A stretch of DNA of 50,673 nt from Rhodobacteraceae bacterium HLUCCA08. GTDB lineage: Bacteria > Pseudomonadota > Alphaproteobacteria > Rhodobacterales > Rhodobacteraceae. The stretch covers positions 1 to 50,673 of the forward strand of contig LJSF01000015.1 in assembly GCA_001314655.1 (NCBI GenBank). Direction: 5' to 3'. Below the pieces are notes generated by a model that was not told the origin of the DNA, searched no databases, and saw only the letters and a list, made by a program, of their open reading frames with translations. The position numbers were made by a program, and so were the translations under genes. Below, piece after piece: positions 6,935 to 15,661 of this stretch (position 1 is the first letter of the stretch; the number at the start of each line of letters is the position of its first letter).

Positions 6935-7375
6935 ATGAACCGCGCCGCTGTCGTCCTTGCCCTGTTGTCCCTGGCTGGCTGTTCCGCGCCGCCGCCCGCG
7001 CTGGAGGCCACGGATCACGTTCTGATCCGATCGGGCAGCGACTGGCACGGCTGGTCGGAACGGGTGTTTGTTCCCGGCGACCGGCTGTTCGTGGAAACCG
7101 CCGATCCCGCCGGCGACAACCTGCGCCGGCGCTGGATCGACCTGCCGCCGGGCAGCTATGCCGCCGCCCGGGCGGCCGCCGAAACCCATATTCCGAACGT
7201 GATCCGCGCCTATATCGAACCGGAATTCGACTGCCCGACCGACATGTCGCCGGCCTGGGTTTCGGTCGCGCCGCCGGTTCAGGGGATCGACATGGTCCAG
7301 GCGCAATGCGCCGACAACAATTACGCGCCCCTCGCCGCGGCCCTGGCAGAGCTGATCCCGGCCGAGCCGCGATGA
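6935..7375 (+). CDS. Small lipoprotein, unknown function
   Basis: A 146-residue protein that begins with a lipoprotein signal: a hydrophobic stretch MNRAAVVLALLSLAGCS, in which LAGC is a lipobox and cysteine 16 would be lipidated. The mature part has no family that I recognise and contains two further cysteines (in EFDCPT and QAQCADNN) that could form a disulphide in the periplasm. The start at 6935 is chosen because it places the signal correctly. Its stop overlaps the start of the methyltransferase (ATGA), so the two genes and the next appear to be one coupled unit. Confidence 0.7.
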   Translation: MNRAAVVLALLSLAGCSAPPPALEATDHVLIRSGSDWHGWSERVFVPGDRLFVETADPAGDNLRRRWIDLPPGSYAAARAAAETHIPNVIRAYIEPEFDCPTDMSPAWVSVAPPVQGIDMVQAQCADNNYAPLAAALAELIPAEPR

Positions 7376-8115
7376 CCCGCAAGGCGTTCTTCACCCTGCA
7401 CCGCGATCTGCCGCGGGAAGGGCCGGGGGACCGGGCCGACGTGGCCTGGGCGGTCGCGCTCTGCGACCTGCCGACGGGCGCGCGGATCTGCGATGCCGGC
7501 TGCGGGCCGGGCGCCGATATCCCGGCGCTGCTGTTTCGCGCGCCCGGATCGCGGGTGACCGGGATCGACCTGCATGCGCCCTTCGTCGCCGATGCCACCG
7601 CGCGCTTCGCCCGCGAGCCGCGGGTCGAGGTGACGCAGGGCCGGCTGATCGCGGGCGCGGATGGCTTGCCCGACCCGGTGTCGCTGGGCCCGTTCGACCT
7701 GATCTGGTGCGCCGGGGCGATCTATTTCGAAGGAATCGCAGCGGCGCTGCGCCAGTGGCGCGACGCACTGGCCCCCGGTGGCCATGTGGCGTTTTCCGAG
7801 CCGGTCCTGCTGACCGACAGGCCCTCGGACCCGGTCCGGGCGATGTGGGATGTCGAATACCCGCAGATCACGGATGCGCAAGGGATCGCGGCGCAGGTTG
7901 CGGCGGCGGGTTACGAAACCCTGGCCACCCGGGTGTTGCCCGACAGTTCCTGGGAGGGCTATTACGGCCCGATGGAGCGCCGCATCGCCGACCTGCGCCC
8001 GGGCGCCGATCCGGAGCTTGCCCGGGTGCTGGACGAGGGCGCCGAAGAGGCGCGGATCTGGCGCCAATACCGGCACGAATTCGGCTATCTGCTCAGCGTG
8101 GTGCGCCCGGCATGA
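7372..8115 (+). CDS. SAM-dependent methyltransferase, class I
   Basis: A 247-residue Rossmann-fold methyltransferase. Motif I is DAGCGPGAD at about 41-49, followed by an acidic residue at the end of strand 2 (VTGIDLH). A motif IV-like FDLIWCAGAIYF and LAPGGHVAFSEP are also present, as in UbiE/COQ5-like small-molecule methyltransferases. The substrate is not evident. It starts in ATGA overlap with the lipoprotein stop and itself ends in ATGA overlap with the phytoene-synthase-like gene, so the three are translated together. Confidence 0.85.
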   Translation: MTRKAFFTLHRDLPREGPGDRADVAWAVALCDLPTGARICDAGCGPGADIPALLFRAPGSRVTGIDLHAPFVADATARFAREPRVEVTQGRLIAGADGLPDPVSLGPFDLIWCAGAIYFEGIAAALRQWRDALAPGGHVAFSEPVLLTDRPSDPVRAMWDVEYPQITDAQGIAAQVAAAGYETLATRVLPDSSWEGYYGPMERRIADLRPGADPELARVLDEGAEEARIWRQYRHEFGYLLSVVRPA

Positions 8116-8918
8116 CCTGGCAGGCCTGCGCCGAACTGGTCCGCAAGGGCGATCCCGACCGGTTCCTGGCGGCGATGGCGGCCCCGGTGGCGGCGCGCCC
8201 GGTGCTGTTCGCGCTCTATGCCTTCAACGTCGAGGTCAGCCGCGCCCCCTGGGTGACCGCCGAGCCGATGATCGCCGAGATGCGCCTGCAATGGTGGCGC
8301 GACGCGCTGGAGGAGATCGCGGCCGGCAAACCACCCCGCGCCCACGAGGTGGCGGGGCCGCTGGCGGATGTGCTGGACGCCGAGGGCGCGCAGGCGCTGG
8401 ACCGGCTGGTCGCGGCCCGGCGCTGGGATATCGGGCACGCGCCGTTCGAGGATGCGGCGCATTTCGAATCCTATCTCGACGCCACCGCCGCCGGGCTGAT
8501 GTGGACCTCGGTGCGGCTGCTGGGCGGCGCCGAACGTGCCGTGCAACAGGCCGAGGCGGCCCGACAAGACCCGACCGACCCGAACCTGGCCGAAGGCGTC
8601 GTGCGCGCCCTTGGTCGCGCGGCGGGGCTGGCGCGGTTCCTGGCCGCGGTGCCGGAACTGGAGGCCCGGGGCCGGGTGCCGCTGGTCGATGGTCGGCCGC
8701 AGGCGGTGGCGGCGCTGGCGCGCCGCGCGCTGGCCGATGCGGGCGGCTGGGCGGCGACGCGGCGCTGCGTGCCGGTCGCGGCCCGGGCCGGGATGCTCGA
8801 GGGCTGGATGGCCGCCCCGATCCTGCGCCAGGCGGTCCGCGACCCGGGGCGCGTGGCGGACGGCACGCTGGGGCTCAGCCCGTTTCGCAAGAGACTGCGC
8901 CTGCTGCGCTGGTCCTGA
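8112..8918 (+). CDS. Squalene/phytoene synthase family protein (NDUFAF6-like)
   Basis: A 268-residue protein of the trans-isoprenyl diphosphate synthase (SQS/PSY) fold. It has LYAFNVEVSRA and MRLQWWRDALEEI near the N terminus. The aspartate-rich DxxxD motifs that bind diphosphate in true phytoene synthases are not intact (NVEVS stands at the first). This matches the alphaproteobacterial relatives of mitochondrial NDUFAF6, a complex I assembly factor, better than a carotenoid enzyme, and no other carotenoid gene is in the window. Translation is coupled to the methyltransferase by ATGA. Its exact role is uncertain. Confidence 0.72.
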   Translation: MTWQACAELVRKGDPDRFLAAMAAPVAARPVLFALYAFNVEVSRAPWVTAEPMIAEMRLQWWRDALEEIAAGKPPRAHEVAGPLADVLDAEGAQALDRLVAARRWDIGHAPFEDAAHFESYLDATAAGLMWTSVRLLGGAERAVQQAEAARQDPTDPNLAEGVVRALGRAAGLARFLAAVPELEARGRVPLVDGRPQAVAALARRALADAGGWAATRRCVPVAARAGMLEGWMAAPILRQAVRDPGRVADGTLGLSPFRKRLRLLRWS

Positions 8919-8924
8919 CGGCGT

Positions 8925-8941
8925 CCCCGGGTCCGCCGGGG
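8925..8941. terminator. Bidirectional hairpin between convergent genes
   Basis: CCCCGG (8925-8930) and CCGGGG (8936-8941) form a perfect 6-bp stem with a GTCCG loop. It fills the 25-base gap between the convergent phytoene-synthase-like and MFS genes and could serve both strands. Confidence 0.5.
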
Positions 8942-8943
8942 CC

Positions 8944-10173
8944 TTACGTCACCCGGAAATCCCGCGGTCGCAGCGCCAGCCACAGCAGCGCCGCCCCGGC
9001 CAGGGTCAGGAACGGCACCATGGCCAGGTTCACCGCCGTCCAGCCCTCTTCGGCCGAGCCGCCCGAGCAGTTCATCAGCCCGCCCGAGGCCAGCGAGGCC
9101 ACGGTGACCATGCCGAAGACGATGGCGTCGTTCATCCCCTGGACCCGGCCGCGTTCATGCGGCTCATGCGCCGAGGCGAGCATCGCGGTGGCGCCGATGA
9201 AGCCGAAATTCCAGCCCACGCCCAACAGCACCAGGGCGACGAAGAAATTCTCCAGCTCGACCCCCATGAACCCGACGATGCCCGCGACCCCGAGGATCGC
9301 CAGGCCCAGCGCGATGATCGGCCGCGCCCCGAACCGGGCGATCAGGTGGCCGGTGAAGAAGCTGGGCACGAACATCGCCAGCACATGGGCGGTGACCACA
9401 TTGCCCGCCATCGCATCGCCATAGCCGCAGCCGACCACCGCCAGCGGGGTCGAGGTCATCACCAGGTTCATCAGCGCGTAGGAGACCATGCCGCAGATGA
9501 TCGCCACCGCGATGACCGGGGATTTCAGCAGTTCCAGATAGGACCGGCTGGCCGGGTCCGACGCCTTGCGCAGCGGCGGTTTGGGGATGTCGAGAAAGAT
9601 GAACAGCCCCAGCCCGACGATGTTGATCGCAATCGCGACAAGGTAGGTCCCCAGGAAGGGTATGCCGTAGATCTCCTTGGTCTGGGCGAACAATTGCGGC
9701 CCGATCACGGCCGAGATCAGCCCCCCGGCCATGACATAGGAGATCGCCTTGGGCCGGAACGCCTCGGACGCGGTATCGGTCGCGGCGAAGCGGTAGAAAC
9801 CCTGGGCCGACATGTAGATGCCGGTGAAATAGGAGCCGACGAGGAACAGCGGGAAATTCCACATCCGCAGCGCCTGCACCGCCAGCAGCGACCCGACCAG
9901 CCCCCCAAGCCCGCCGATGACGAAGCCGGTGCGGCGGCCGTATTTCTGCATCACCGCCGACAGCCAGGGCGCCGTGGTCATCGACCCCAGAACGATCATC
10001 GAGATCGGCAGGGTGGCCCAGCAGGGATTGCTGGCCAGGGCCTGGCCGGCCAGCCCGCCGGCGGTGAAGATCATGGTGATCTGGCTGCCCAGGATCGCCT
10101 GGGCCATGACCAGAACCGCGACGTTGCGCCGGGCCCGTGGATCGGACACCTGGGAGGGGACACTCGTGCTCAT
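8944..10173 (-). CDS. MFS transporter
   Basis: A 409-residue inner-membrane protein with about 12 hydrophobic segments in two bundles, typical of the major facilitator superfamily. The first half shows the cytoplasmic loop motif-like MQKYGRRTGFVIGG after the second or third helix, and the second half has HLIARFGARPIIALG as its counterpart. The start ATG at 10173 is chosen because membrane helices begin soon after MSTSVPSQ; the open frame runs upstream into the divergent gene's leader. Substrate unknown. The glycosylase gene starts 64 bases away on the other strand. Confidence 0.85.
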   Translation of the reverse strand: MSTSVPSQVSDPRARRNVAVLVMAQAILGSQITMIFTAGGLAGQALASNPCWATLPISMIVLGSMTTAPWLSAVMQKYGRRTGFVIGGLGGLVGSLLAVQALRMWNFPLFLVGSYFTGIYMSAQGFYRFAATDTASEAFRPKAISYVMAGGLISAVIGPQLFAQTKEIYGIPFLGTYLVAIAINIVGLGLFIFLDIPKPPLRKASDPASRSYLELLKSPVIAVAIICGMVSYALMNLVMTSTPLAVVGCGYGDAMAGNVVTAHVLAMFVPSFFTGHLIARFGARPIIALGLAILGVAGIVGFMGVELENFFVALVLLGVGWNFGFIGATAMLASAHEPHERGRVQGMNDAIVFGMVTVASLASGGLMNCSGGSAEEGWTAVNLAMVPFLTLAGAALLWLALRPRDFRVT

Positions 10174-10237
10174 GGGCCGAGCGATACGGCGAAGGCCGGG
10201 TCTTGTCCATGGCCCACGATCTGCGATCAATGGGCGC

Positions 10238-10864
10238 ATGGAGCGGCTGATCGAAACCGACAGGGACCTGCATGACGGGGCAGCGCATCTGCGCGCCACC
10301 TGTCCCCGCCTGGCCCATGCGCTGGAGCTTGTCGGCCCCTTGCCGCTGCGGCGGCGCCCCGAGGGGTTTGCGCAGCTGCTCTGGGCGATCACCGGCCAGC
10401 AGGTCAGCACCGCGAGCCATGCCGCCCTCTGGGCCCGGCTGCAGGATGCGGGGCTGACCGATGCCGAAGAGGTCGCGCAGGCGGCCGATGAGGCGCTGCG
10501 CGCGGCCGGGCTGAGCCGCCAGAAAGCGCGCTATGCCCGGGCGCTGGCCGAGGCCGGGATCGACTATGCCGCCCTGCGCCGCGCGCCGACCGGAACGGTG
10601 ATCGACATCTTGACCCGGGTGCCCGGGATCGGCCCCTGGACCGCCGAGATCTATGCCATGTTCAGCCTCGGCCGCGCCGATGCCTTCGCCGCCGGCGACC
10701 TGGCCCTGCAAGAGGCCGCGCGGCTGCTCTATGGCTTGCCCGACCGGCCGGCCGAGCGTGACCTGCGGGCCATGGCCGCGCCCTGGTCGCCCTGGCGGGC
10801 TGTTGCGGCGCGGGCCTTGTGGGCCTACTACCGGCATGCCAAGGACAGGGAGGGCATCGGATGA
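10238..10864 (+). CDS. DNA-3-methyladenine glycosylase, AlkA type
   Basis: Removes alkylated bases from DNA in base-excision repair. The 208-residue protein belongs to the helix-hairpin-helix glycosylases. It has LLWAITGQQVSTASH in the first half, the hairpin VPGIGPWTAEIYAM, and the downstream DAFAAGDLALQ, whose second aspartate is the catalytic acid of this family. It lacks the N-terminal domain of E. coli AlkA, as many alphaproteobacterial versions do. The ATG at 10238 is chosen because family similarity begins there. Its stop overlaps the start of the esterase gene (ATGA). Confidence 0.9.
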   Translation: MERLIETDRDLHDGAAHLRATCPRLAHALELVGPLPLRRRPEGFAQLLWAITGQQVSTASHAALWARLQDAGLTDAEEVAQAADEALRAAGLSRQKARYARALAEAGIDYAALRRAPTGTVIDILTRVPGIGPWTAEIYAMFSLGRADAFAAGDLALQEAARLLYGLPDRPAERDLRAMAAPWSPWRAVAARALWAYYRHAKDREGIG

Positions 10865-11529
10865 CGCGGGTTCTGCAAGCCGGCCGGGTGGAACCGGCCT
10901 CGGGCGAGATGCGCTCGGCGGTGATCTTTCTGCATGGCTACGGGGCCAATGGCGCCGACCTGCTGGGCCTGGCCGAGCCGCTGGGCGAACACCTGCCCGA
11001 CACGGCTTTCCTGGCCCCCGATGCCCCCGAGGCCTGCGCCGGCGCGCCGTTCGGGTTCCAGTGGTTCCCGATCCCCTGGATCGACGGGTCCTCGGAAGAG
11101 GAATCGAAGGCCGGGATGGCGCGGGCGGCGCAGGACCTGGAGGCCTTTCTCGACGGGGTCATGGTGGACGAGGATCTGTTGCCCGAACAGGTCATGGTCT
11201 TCGGCTTCAGCCAGGGCACGATGATGGCGTTGCACGTGCTGCCCCGGCGCGAGGATCCGGTCGCCGGGATCTGCGCCTTTTCCGGCCGCCTGCTGGAGCC
11301 CGAATTGCTGGCCGACGAGGTCATGTCTCGGCCGCCGGTCCTGCTGGTGCATGGCGACCAGGACGACGTGGTGCCGGTGCAATCGCTGCCGGCGGCGGCC
11401 GAGGCGCTGCAGCAGGCCGGCTGGTCCGAGGTCTATGCCCATGTGATGAAGGGCACCGCCCACGGGATCGCCCCCGACGGGCTGTCGGTGGCGCTGGCCT
11501 TCATGCGCGACCGGTTGGGCTATGGCTGA
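10861..11529 (+). CDS. Carboxylesterase/phospholipase family alpha/beta-hydrolase
   Basis: A 222-residue serine hydrolase of the phospholipase/carboxylesterase (Abhydrolase_2) family. The triad is visible: serine in the elbow GFSQG, aspartate in HGDQDDVVP and histidine in GTAHGI. The N-terminal FLHGYGANGADLLGLA supplies the oxyanion turn. Bacterial members hydrolyse short acyl esters in the cytoplasm; the natural substrate is unknown. It is coupled by ATGA to the AlkA-type glycosylase gene, an association I cannot explain functionally. Confidence 0.87.
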   Translation: MTRVLQAGRVEPASGEMRSAVIFLHGYGANGADLLGLAEPLGEHLPDTAFLAPDAPEACAGAPFGFQWFPIPWIDGSSEEESKAGMARAAQDLEAFLDGVMVDEDLLPEQVMVFGFSQGTMMALHVLPRREDPVAGICAFSGRLLEPELLADEVMSRPPVLLVHGDQDDVVPVQSLPAAAEALQQAGWSEVYAHVMKGTAHGIAPDGLSVALAFMRDRLGYG

Positions 11530-11575
11530 CGTGGCCGTTAGGTCTTTGGCAACGCTTTGCAGGTAAGGGCAGGTC

Positions 11576-12322
11576 ATGCGAAGTGGGTTGATGAGTGTTC
11601 TGGTTGATATCGCGGCGCCGCGCAGCCTGATCGGCTTCTGCGTTCGGCTGCTGTGCCTGATGGCCCTTGTCTGGGGGGTCTATGTTGTCCAGGAACTGGC
11701 CTTTTCCGGGGTTCCGGACGGCGGCTGGATCACCAAGGCGCGCCCCTTCTGCATCACCGCCGTCCCCTTCATGGCCGCGATGCTGGCGCTTCTGGGCCAT
11801 CTGCGGACCCTGCAGGACCGCCTGCACGATATGGCCCATACCGACACGCTGACCGGCCTGCCGAACCGGCGCGGCTTCGTCGAGCGGGCCGGGCCGGCCA
11901 TCGGGCGCGGCGATGTGCTTCTGGCGCTCGATATCGACCATTTCAAGCGCATCAATGACACCCATGGCCACGAGGCCGGCGACCGTGCCCTGGTGCGGGT
12001 GGCCGACGCCCTGCGCGCCCAGCTGCGCGACGACGACCTGGTCGCCCGGCTGGGGGGCGAGGAATTCGTCGTCCTGCTGCGCGATCTGCCGCTTGACGCC
12101 GCCCGCGCGGTCGCCGACCGGATCGCCCGCGGGATCGATGTCGACCTGGCGCCCGGCCTGTCCGAGACCCTGACCCTGTCGGTCGGCCTGACCGAACGGG
12201 TCAACGCGATCGACCTGCCCGAGGCGTTGCGCCAGGCCGATCTGGCGCTGTATCGGGCCAAGGCCGATGGGCGCGCCCGGGCCGTCGTCTGGACACCACG
12301 CCTGACCCCCGCGATCGGCTGA
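11576..12322 (+). CDS. Membrane-anchored diguanylate cyclase (GGDEF domain)
   Basis: Makes cyclic di-GMP from two GTP. The 248-residue protein has two predicted membrane helices (about 17-42 and 56-75) with a short periplasmic loop, then a cytoplasmic GGDEF domain from about 88. It begins HTDTLTGLPNRRGF, continues with DIDHFKRINDTHGHEAGD and has the active-site loop GGEEF. RDDD lies five residues before the loop and fits the inhibitory I-site (RxxD), so product feedback is likely. There is no EAL domain or recognisable sensory domain, so any signal would act through the membrane helices. It stands alone, transcribed rightward. Confidence 0.9.
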   Translation: MRSGLMSVLVDIAAPRSLIGFCVRLLCLMALVWGVYVVQELAFSGVPDGGWITKARPFCITAVPFMAAMLALLGHLRTLQDRLHDMAHTDTLTGLPNRRGFVERAGPAIGRGDVLLALDIDHFKRINDTHGHEAGDRALVRVADALRAQLRDDDLVARLGGEEFVVLLRDLPLDAARAVADRIARGIDVDLAPGLSETLTLSVGLTERVNAIDLPEALRQADLALYRAKADGRARAVVWTPRLTPAIG

Positions 12323-12384
12323 TCCGGGGCCGTCACGGTTCCGTCATCGAATCGTTCTACCCAAGGCTTGACTAAATGTTGGGC

Positions 12385-12412
12385 TTGTCTGGGGAAGCGC
12401 GCCAGATATAGT
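12385..12412 (+). promoter_or_regulatory. Candidate sigma-70-type promoter for the HNH gene
   Basis: TTGTCT (12385-12390) and TATAGT (12407-12412) are separated by 16 bases, about 75 bases upstream of the HNH gene start. The intergenic stretch is otherwise without features that I can identify. Confidence 0.5.
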
Positions 12413-12486
12413 CAGGACATGGCAGGAGCGGGTGGCTCCCGCTCTGATGCCGACGACGGGCAGGCAGGGCGAGGACGGAGTCACGG

Positions 12487-13071
12487 ATGCAAGCCGATTT
12501 CAGGACCGAATTCACCCGGGCGCCGGCGGCTTTGAAACAGCACCCGGCCCTGGTGCTGAACGCCGATTACCGGCCGTTGTCGTATTATCCGCTGTCGCTC
12601 TGGCCCTGGCAGGACGCGGTCAAGGCGGCGTTCCTGGACCGGGTCGATATCGTCGCCGAATATGACGAGGTCGCCCGCAGCCCCAGCATGGAGATCCGGA
12701 TCCCCTCGGTCGTGGTGCTGAAGGATTACGTCAAGCCGCAGAAACGGGTCGCCTTCACCCGGTTCAACCTGTTTCTGCGCGACGAATTCCGCTGCCAGTA
12801 TTGCGGTGCCCGGGGCGACCTGACCTTCGACCATGTCGTGCCGCGGGCCCGGGGGGGCGTCACCTCGTGGGAAAACGTCGTCGCCGCCTGTTCGAAATGC
12901 AACCTGCGCAAGGGCGCGCGCTCGTTGCGCGAATGCGGCATGAGCCTGCGCAAGCCGCCGGTGCGCCCGGCCTCGGAAAACCTGCGCAACATGGGCCGGC
13001 GGTTCCCGCCCAACCACCTGCATGACACCTGGATCGACTTCCTCTACTGGGATACCGAGCTGGAGGCGTGA
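12487..13071 (+). CDS. HNH endonuclease family protein
   Basis: A 194-residue protein with a zinc-ribbon HNH domain at about 100-145. CxxC at 103/106 and CxxC at 135/138 are the zinc ligands, and the DH of FDHVVPRARGG (115-116) and N130 form the beta-beta-alpha-metal site. This conserved version, with an N-terminal ALVLNADYRPLSYYPLSLW region, is widespread as a single chromosomal gene in Proteobacteria and is not tied to a mobile element here. Its role, possibly in DNA repair or processing, is not established. The start follows GGAG at a good distance. The ureohydrolase gene begins 32 bases after its stop. Confidence 0.85.
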   Translation: MQADFRTEFTRAPAALKQHPALVLNADYRPLSYYPLSLWPWQDAVKAAFLDRVDIVAEYDEVARSPSMEIRIPSVVVLKDYVKPQKRVAFTRFNLFLRDEFRCQYCGARGDLTFDHVVPRARGGVTSWENVVAACSKCNLRKGARSLRECGMSLRKPPVRPASENLRNMGRRFPPNHLHDTWIDFLYWDTELEA

Positions 13072-13103
13072 CAGGCCCGCGCCCGCGCGCTAGCGTGCCG
13101 GCC

Positions 13104-14066
13104 ATGGATGATTTCTTTAGCCCCGTTTCCGGGATGGATCTGCCGCGCTTCGCCGGTATCCCGACCTTCATGCGTCTGCCCCATGTGCCGCCCGGCCACG
13201 ACCGGTTCGCGGATGTCGACATCGGCCTGGTCGGCGTGCCCTGGGACAGCGGCACCACCAACCGGCCGGGCCCGCGCCACGGGCCGCGGCAATTGCGCGA
13301 CGCCTCGACCATGATCCGGGCGATGAACGGGGTGACCCGGGTGCGCCCCTTCGCGGCCGCCCGCTGCGCCGATCTGGGCGATGTCGGGCCGAACCCGGCC
13401 GATATCGCGGACAGCATGGCCCGGATCTCGGCCTTTTATGACAGCCTCGTCACCGCCGGGATCCGGCCTCTGACCGCGGGCGGCGACCACCTGACCAGCC
13501 TGCCGGTGCTGCGCGCCCTGGGCAAGGCGGTGCCGCTGGGCATGATCCATTTCGACAGCCATACCGACCTGTGGGACAGCTATTTCAACGGCCAGAAATA
13601 TACCCACGGCACCCCGTTCCGCCGCGCGGTGGAAGAAGGGCTGCTGGACCCGGCCCGCATCGTCCAGATCGGCATCCGCGGCACGATGTACGACACCTCG
13701 GATCGCGACTTCGCCAGCGCCGTCGGCATCCGCATCATCGAGATGGAGGAATGCGCCGCCCGCGGCTGGGACGACGTGATGGCCGAGGCCCGCGCCATCG
13801 CCGGAGACGGGCCGACCTATGTGTCCTACGACATCGATTTCGTCGACCCCGCCTTCGCCCCCGGCACCGGCACGCCCGAGGTCGGCGGCCCCAATTCCCG
13901 CGAGGCGCTGGCCGTGGTCCGCGCCTTGCAGGGCCTCGATATCGTCGGCGCTGACCTGGTCGAGGTTTCTCCGCCCTTCGATGCCTCGGGCGGGACCGCC
14001 TATCTGGGCGTGTCGATCCTGTTCGAGCTTCTGTGCGTCATGGCGGCGTCCCGCGCTTCGCGCTAG
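13104..14066 (+). CDS. Ureohydrolase (agmatinase family)
   Basis: A 320-residue manganese enzyme that hydrolyses a guanidino compound to urea. The metal ligands are all present: GGDH (H129), HFDSHTD (D151, H153, D155) and SYDIDFVDPA (D243, D245). The substrate-loop signature APGTGTPEVGG is intact. Agmatine, guanidinobutyrate and related substrates cannot be told apart by motif alone, so I leave it as agmatinase family. The ATG at 13104 is preferred to a GTG at 13068 because the family N terminus starts near MDDFF. No transport or decarboxylase partner lies nearby. Confidence 0.88.
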   Translation: MDDFFSPVSGMDLPRFAGIPTFMRLPHVPPGHDRFADVDIGLVGVPWDSGTTNRPGPRHGPRQLRDASTMIRAMNGVTRVRPFAAARCADLGDVGPNPADIADSMARISAFYDSLVTAGIRPLTAGGDHLTSLPVLRALGKAVPLGMIHFDSHTDLWDSYFNGQKYTHGTPFRRAVEEGLLDPARIVQIGIRGTMYDTSDRDFASAVGIRIIEMEECAARGWDDVMAEARAIAGDGPTYVSYDIDFVDPAFAPGTGTPEVGGPNSREALAVVRALQGLDIVGADLVEVSPPFDASGGTAYLGVSILFELLCVMAASRASR

Positions 14067-14097
14067 ACTTGGGCTGGCTGTGAGGTTACGCAGGCGC

Positions 14098-14111
14098 CGT
14101 TAGCGCTAACG
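14098..14111. promoter_or_regulatory. CGTTAGCGCTAACG palindrome, probable LacI-type operator for zwf-pgl-pgi
   Basis: A perfect 14-bp palindrome ends 18 bases before the zwf start. It shares the AGCGCT core with the aglR-region operators but has different flanks. LacI-family sugar regulators bind such even palindromes with a central CG; which regulator acts here is unknown. Confidence 0.55.
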
Positions 14112-14129
14112 ACTGCCCCGGAGGGATCC

Positions 14130-15599
14130 ATGGTTTCGCGAGTCATTCCGGTCGAGGATTTCGACCTTGTCATATTCGGCGGCACCGGTGACCTGGCGCG
14201 GCGCAAGATCCTGCCCGGGCTGTATCGTCGGTTCCTGGCGGGGCAGATGCCGGACAGTTCTCGGATCATCGGCGCGGCGCGCTCCGAGATGGACGACGCC
14301 GGGTTCCGCGACATGGTGGCCGAGGCGATCGCCGAATTCGGCGGCGACGAGGGCGGGGACGCGGCGTGCCTCAAGCGGTTTCTCGACCGGGTCCATTACG
14401 TGCCGGTCGATGCCCGCGGCGAAGACGGCTGGGCGGAGCTGGCCAAGCTGATGACCCGCAAGGGCTGCGAGGTCCGCGCCTTTTACTTTTCGGTGGCCCC
14501 CGGCCTGTTCGGCGACCTGGCCGAACGCCTGCGCCTGCACAAGATCGCCGACCGCGACAGCCGGATCGTGGTCGAAAAACCCTTCGGCCATGACCTGGCC
14601 ACGGCGCGCGACCTGAACGCGACGCTGGCCGCCCATTTCGCCGAGGACCAGATCTATCGCATCGACCATTACCTGGGCAAGGAAACCGTCCAGAACCTGA
14701 TGGCGATCCGCTTCGGCAATGTGCTGTTCGAACCGCTTTGGAACGCGCATTATGTCGATCACATCCAGATCACCGTGGCCGAAACCGTGGGCGTGGCCGG
14801 GCGCGGGTCCTATTACGACCAGTCCGGTGCGATGCGGGACATGGTGCAGAATCACCTGATGCAATTGCTGTGCCTGATCGCGATGGAACCGCCCTCGATG
14901 TTCGACGCCGATGCGGTGCGCGACGAAAAGCTCAAGGTGATCCGGGCGCTGCAACCGATCGCGTCGGATCAGCTGGTGCGCGGTCAATACGCGGCCGGCG
15001 ACGGCCAGCCCTCGTATCGCGACGATGCCGAAAACCCCGACAGCCGCACCGAAAGCTATATCGCGCTCAAGGCGCATATCGCCAACTGGCGGTGGGCCGG
15101 GGTGCCGTTCTACCTGCGCACCGGCAAGCGGCTCAAGGCGCGGGCCTCGGAGATCGCGGTGGTGTTCAAGGATCTGGGCCATTCGATCTTTCCCGAGGAT
15201 GAAAGCCGCCATCGCAACATCCTGTCGATCCGGTTGCAGCCGAACGAAGGCATCGACCTGCAGGTCACGATCAAGGAACCGGGGCCGGGCGGGATGCGCC
15301 TGGTCGACGTGCCGCTGGACATGACCTTCGCCGACGCGCTTGGCCCCGAGGCAGAGGGGGTGCCCGACGCCTATGAGCGGCTGATCATGGACGTGATCCG
15401 CGGCAACCAGACCCTGTTCATGCGCGGTGACGAGGTCGAGGCCGCCTGGGCCTGGACCGACCCGATCATCGAAGGCTGGGAGGCCCGCGGTGACCGTCCG
15501 GTGGCTTACGAACCGGGATCTTCGGGGCCCGAGGATGCTCTGATGCTGCTGCACCGCGACAGGCGCCGCTGGCGCGACATCAAGACCGAGGTGGCTTGA
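14130..15599 (+). CDS. zwf: Glucose-6-phosphate 1-dehydrogenase
   Basis: Oxidises glucose-6-phosphate to 6-phosphogluconolactone with NAD(P)+. The 489-residue protein has the dinucleotide-binding FGGTGDLARRKILPGLY at about 16-32 and the active-site RIDHYLGKETVQN starting at 177, with VEKPFGHD upstream, and is of normal family length. The ribosome site GGAGGG precedes the ATG. It heads zwf-pgl-pgi, the set that links glucose phosphate and fructose phosphate to the Entner-Doudoroff and pentose phosphate routes. A LacI-type palindrome overlaps the promoter region, suggesting sugar-dependent control. Confidence 0.97.
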   Translation: MVSRVIPVEDFDLVIFGGTGDLARRKILPGLYRRFLAGQMPDSSRIIGAARSEMDDAGFRDMVAEAIAEFGGDEGGDAACLKRFLDRVHYVPVDARGEDGWAELAKLMTRKGCEVRAFYFSVAPGLFGDLAERLRLHKIADRDSRIVVEKPFGHDLATARDLNATLAAHFAEDQIYRIDHYLGKETVQNLMAIRFGNVLFEPLWNAHYVDHIQITVAETVGVAGRGSYYDQSGAMRDMVQNHLMQLLCLIAMEPPSMFDADAVRDEKLKVIRALQPIASDQLVRGQYAAGDGQPSYRDDAENPDSRTESYIALKAHIANWRWAGVPFYLRTGKRLKARASEIAVVFKDLGHSIFPEDESRHRNILSIRLQPNEGIDLQVTIKEPGPGGMRLVDVPLDMTFADALGPEAEGVPDAYERLIMDVIRGNQTLFMRGDEVEAAWAWTDPIIEGWEARGDRPVAYEPGSSGPEDALMLLHRDRRRWRDIKTEVA

Positions 15600-15661
15600 A
15601 AACCGGCCGGCCCGTGGGCGAGGATCGCCCCGGGTCACACCGACAGGATGGGAGAGGCGCG

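Noticed and set aside
8112-8918. Carotenoid phytoene synthase (crtB)
   Set aside because: The aspartate-rich DxxxD motifs are not intact and no other carotenoid gene is present; the NDUFAF6-like subgroup fits better.
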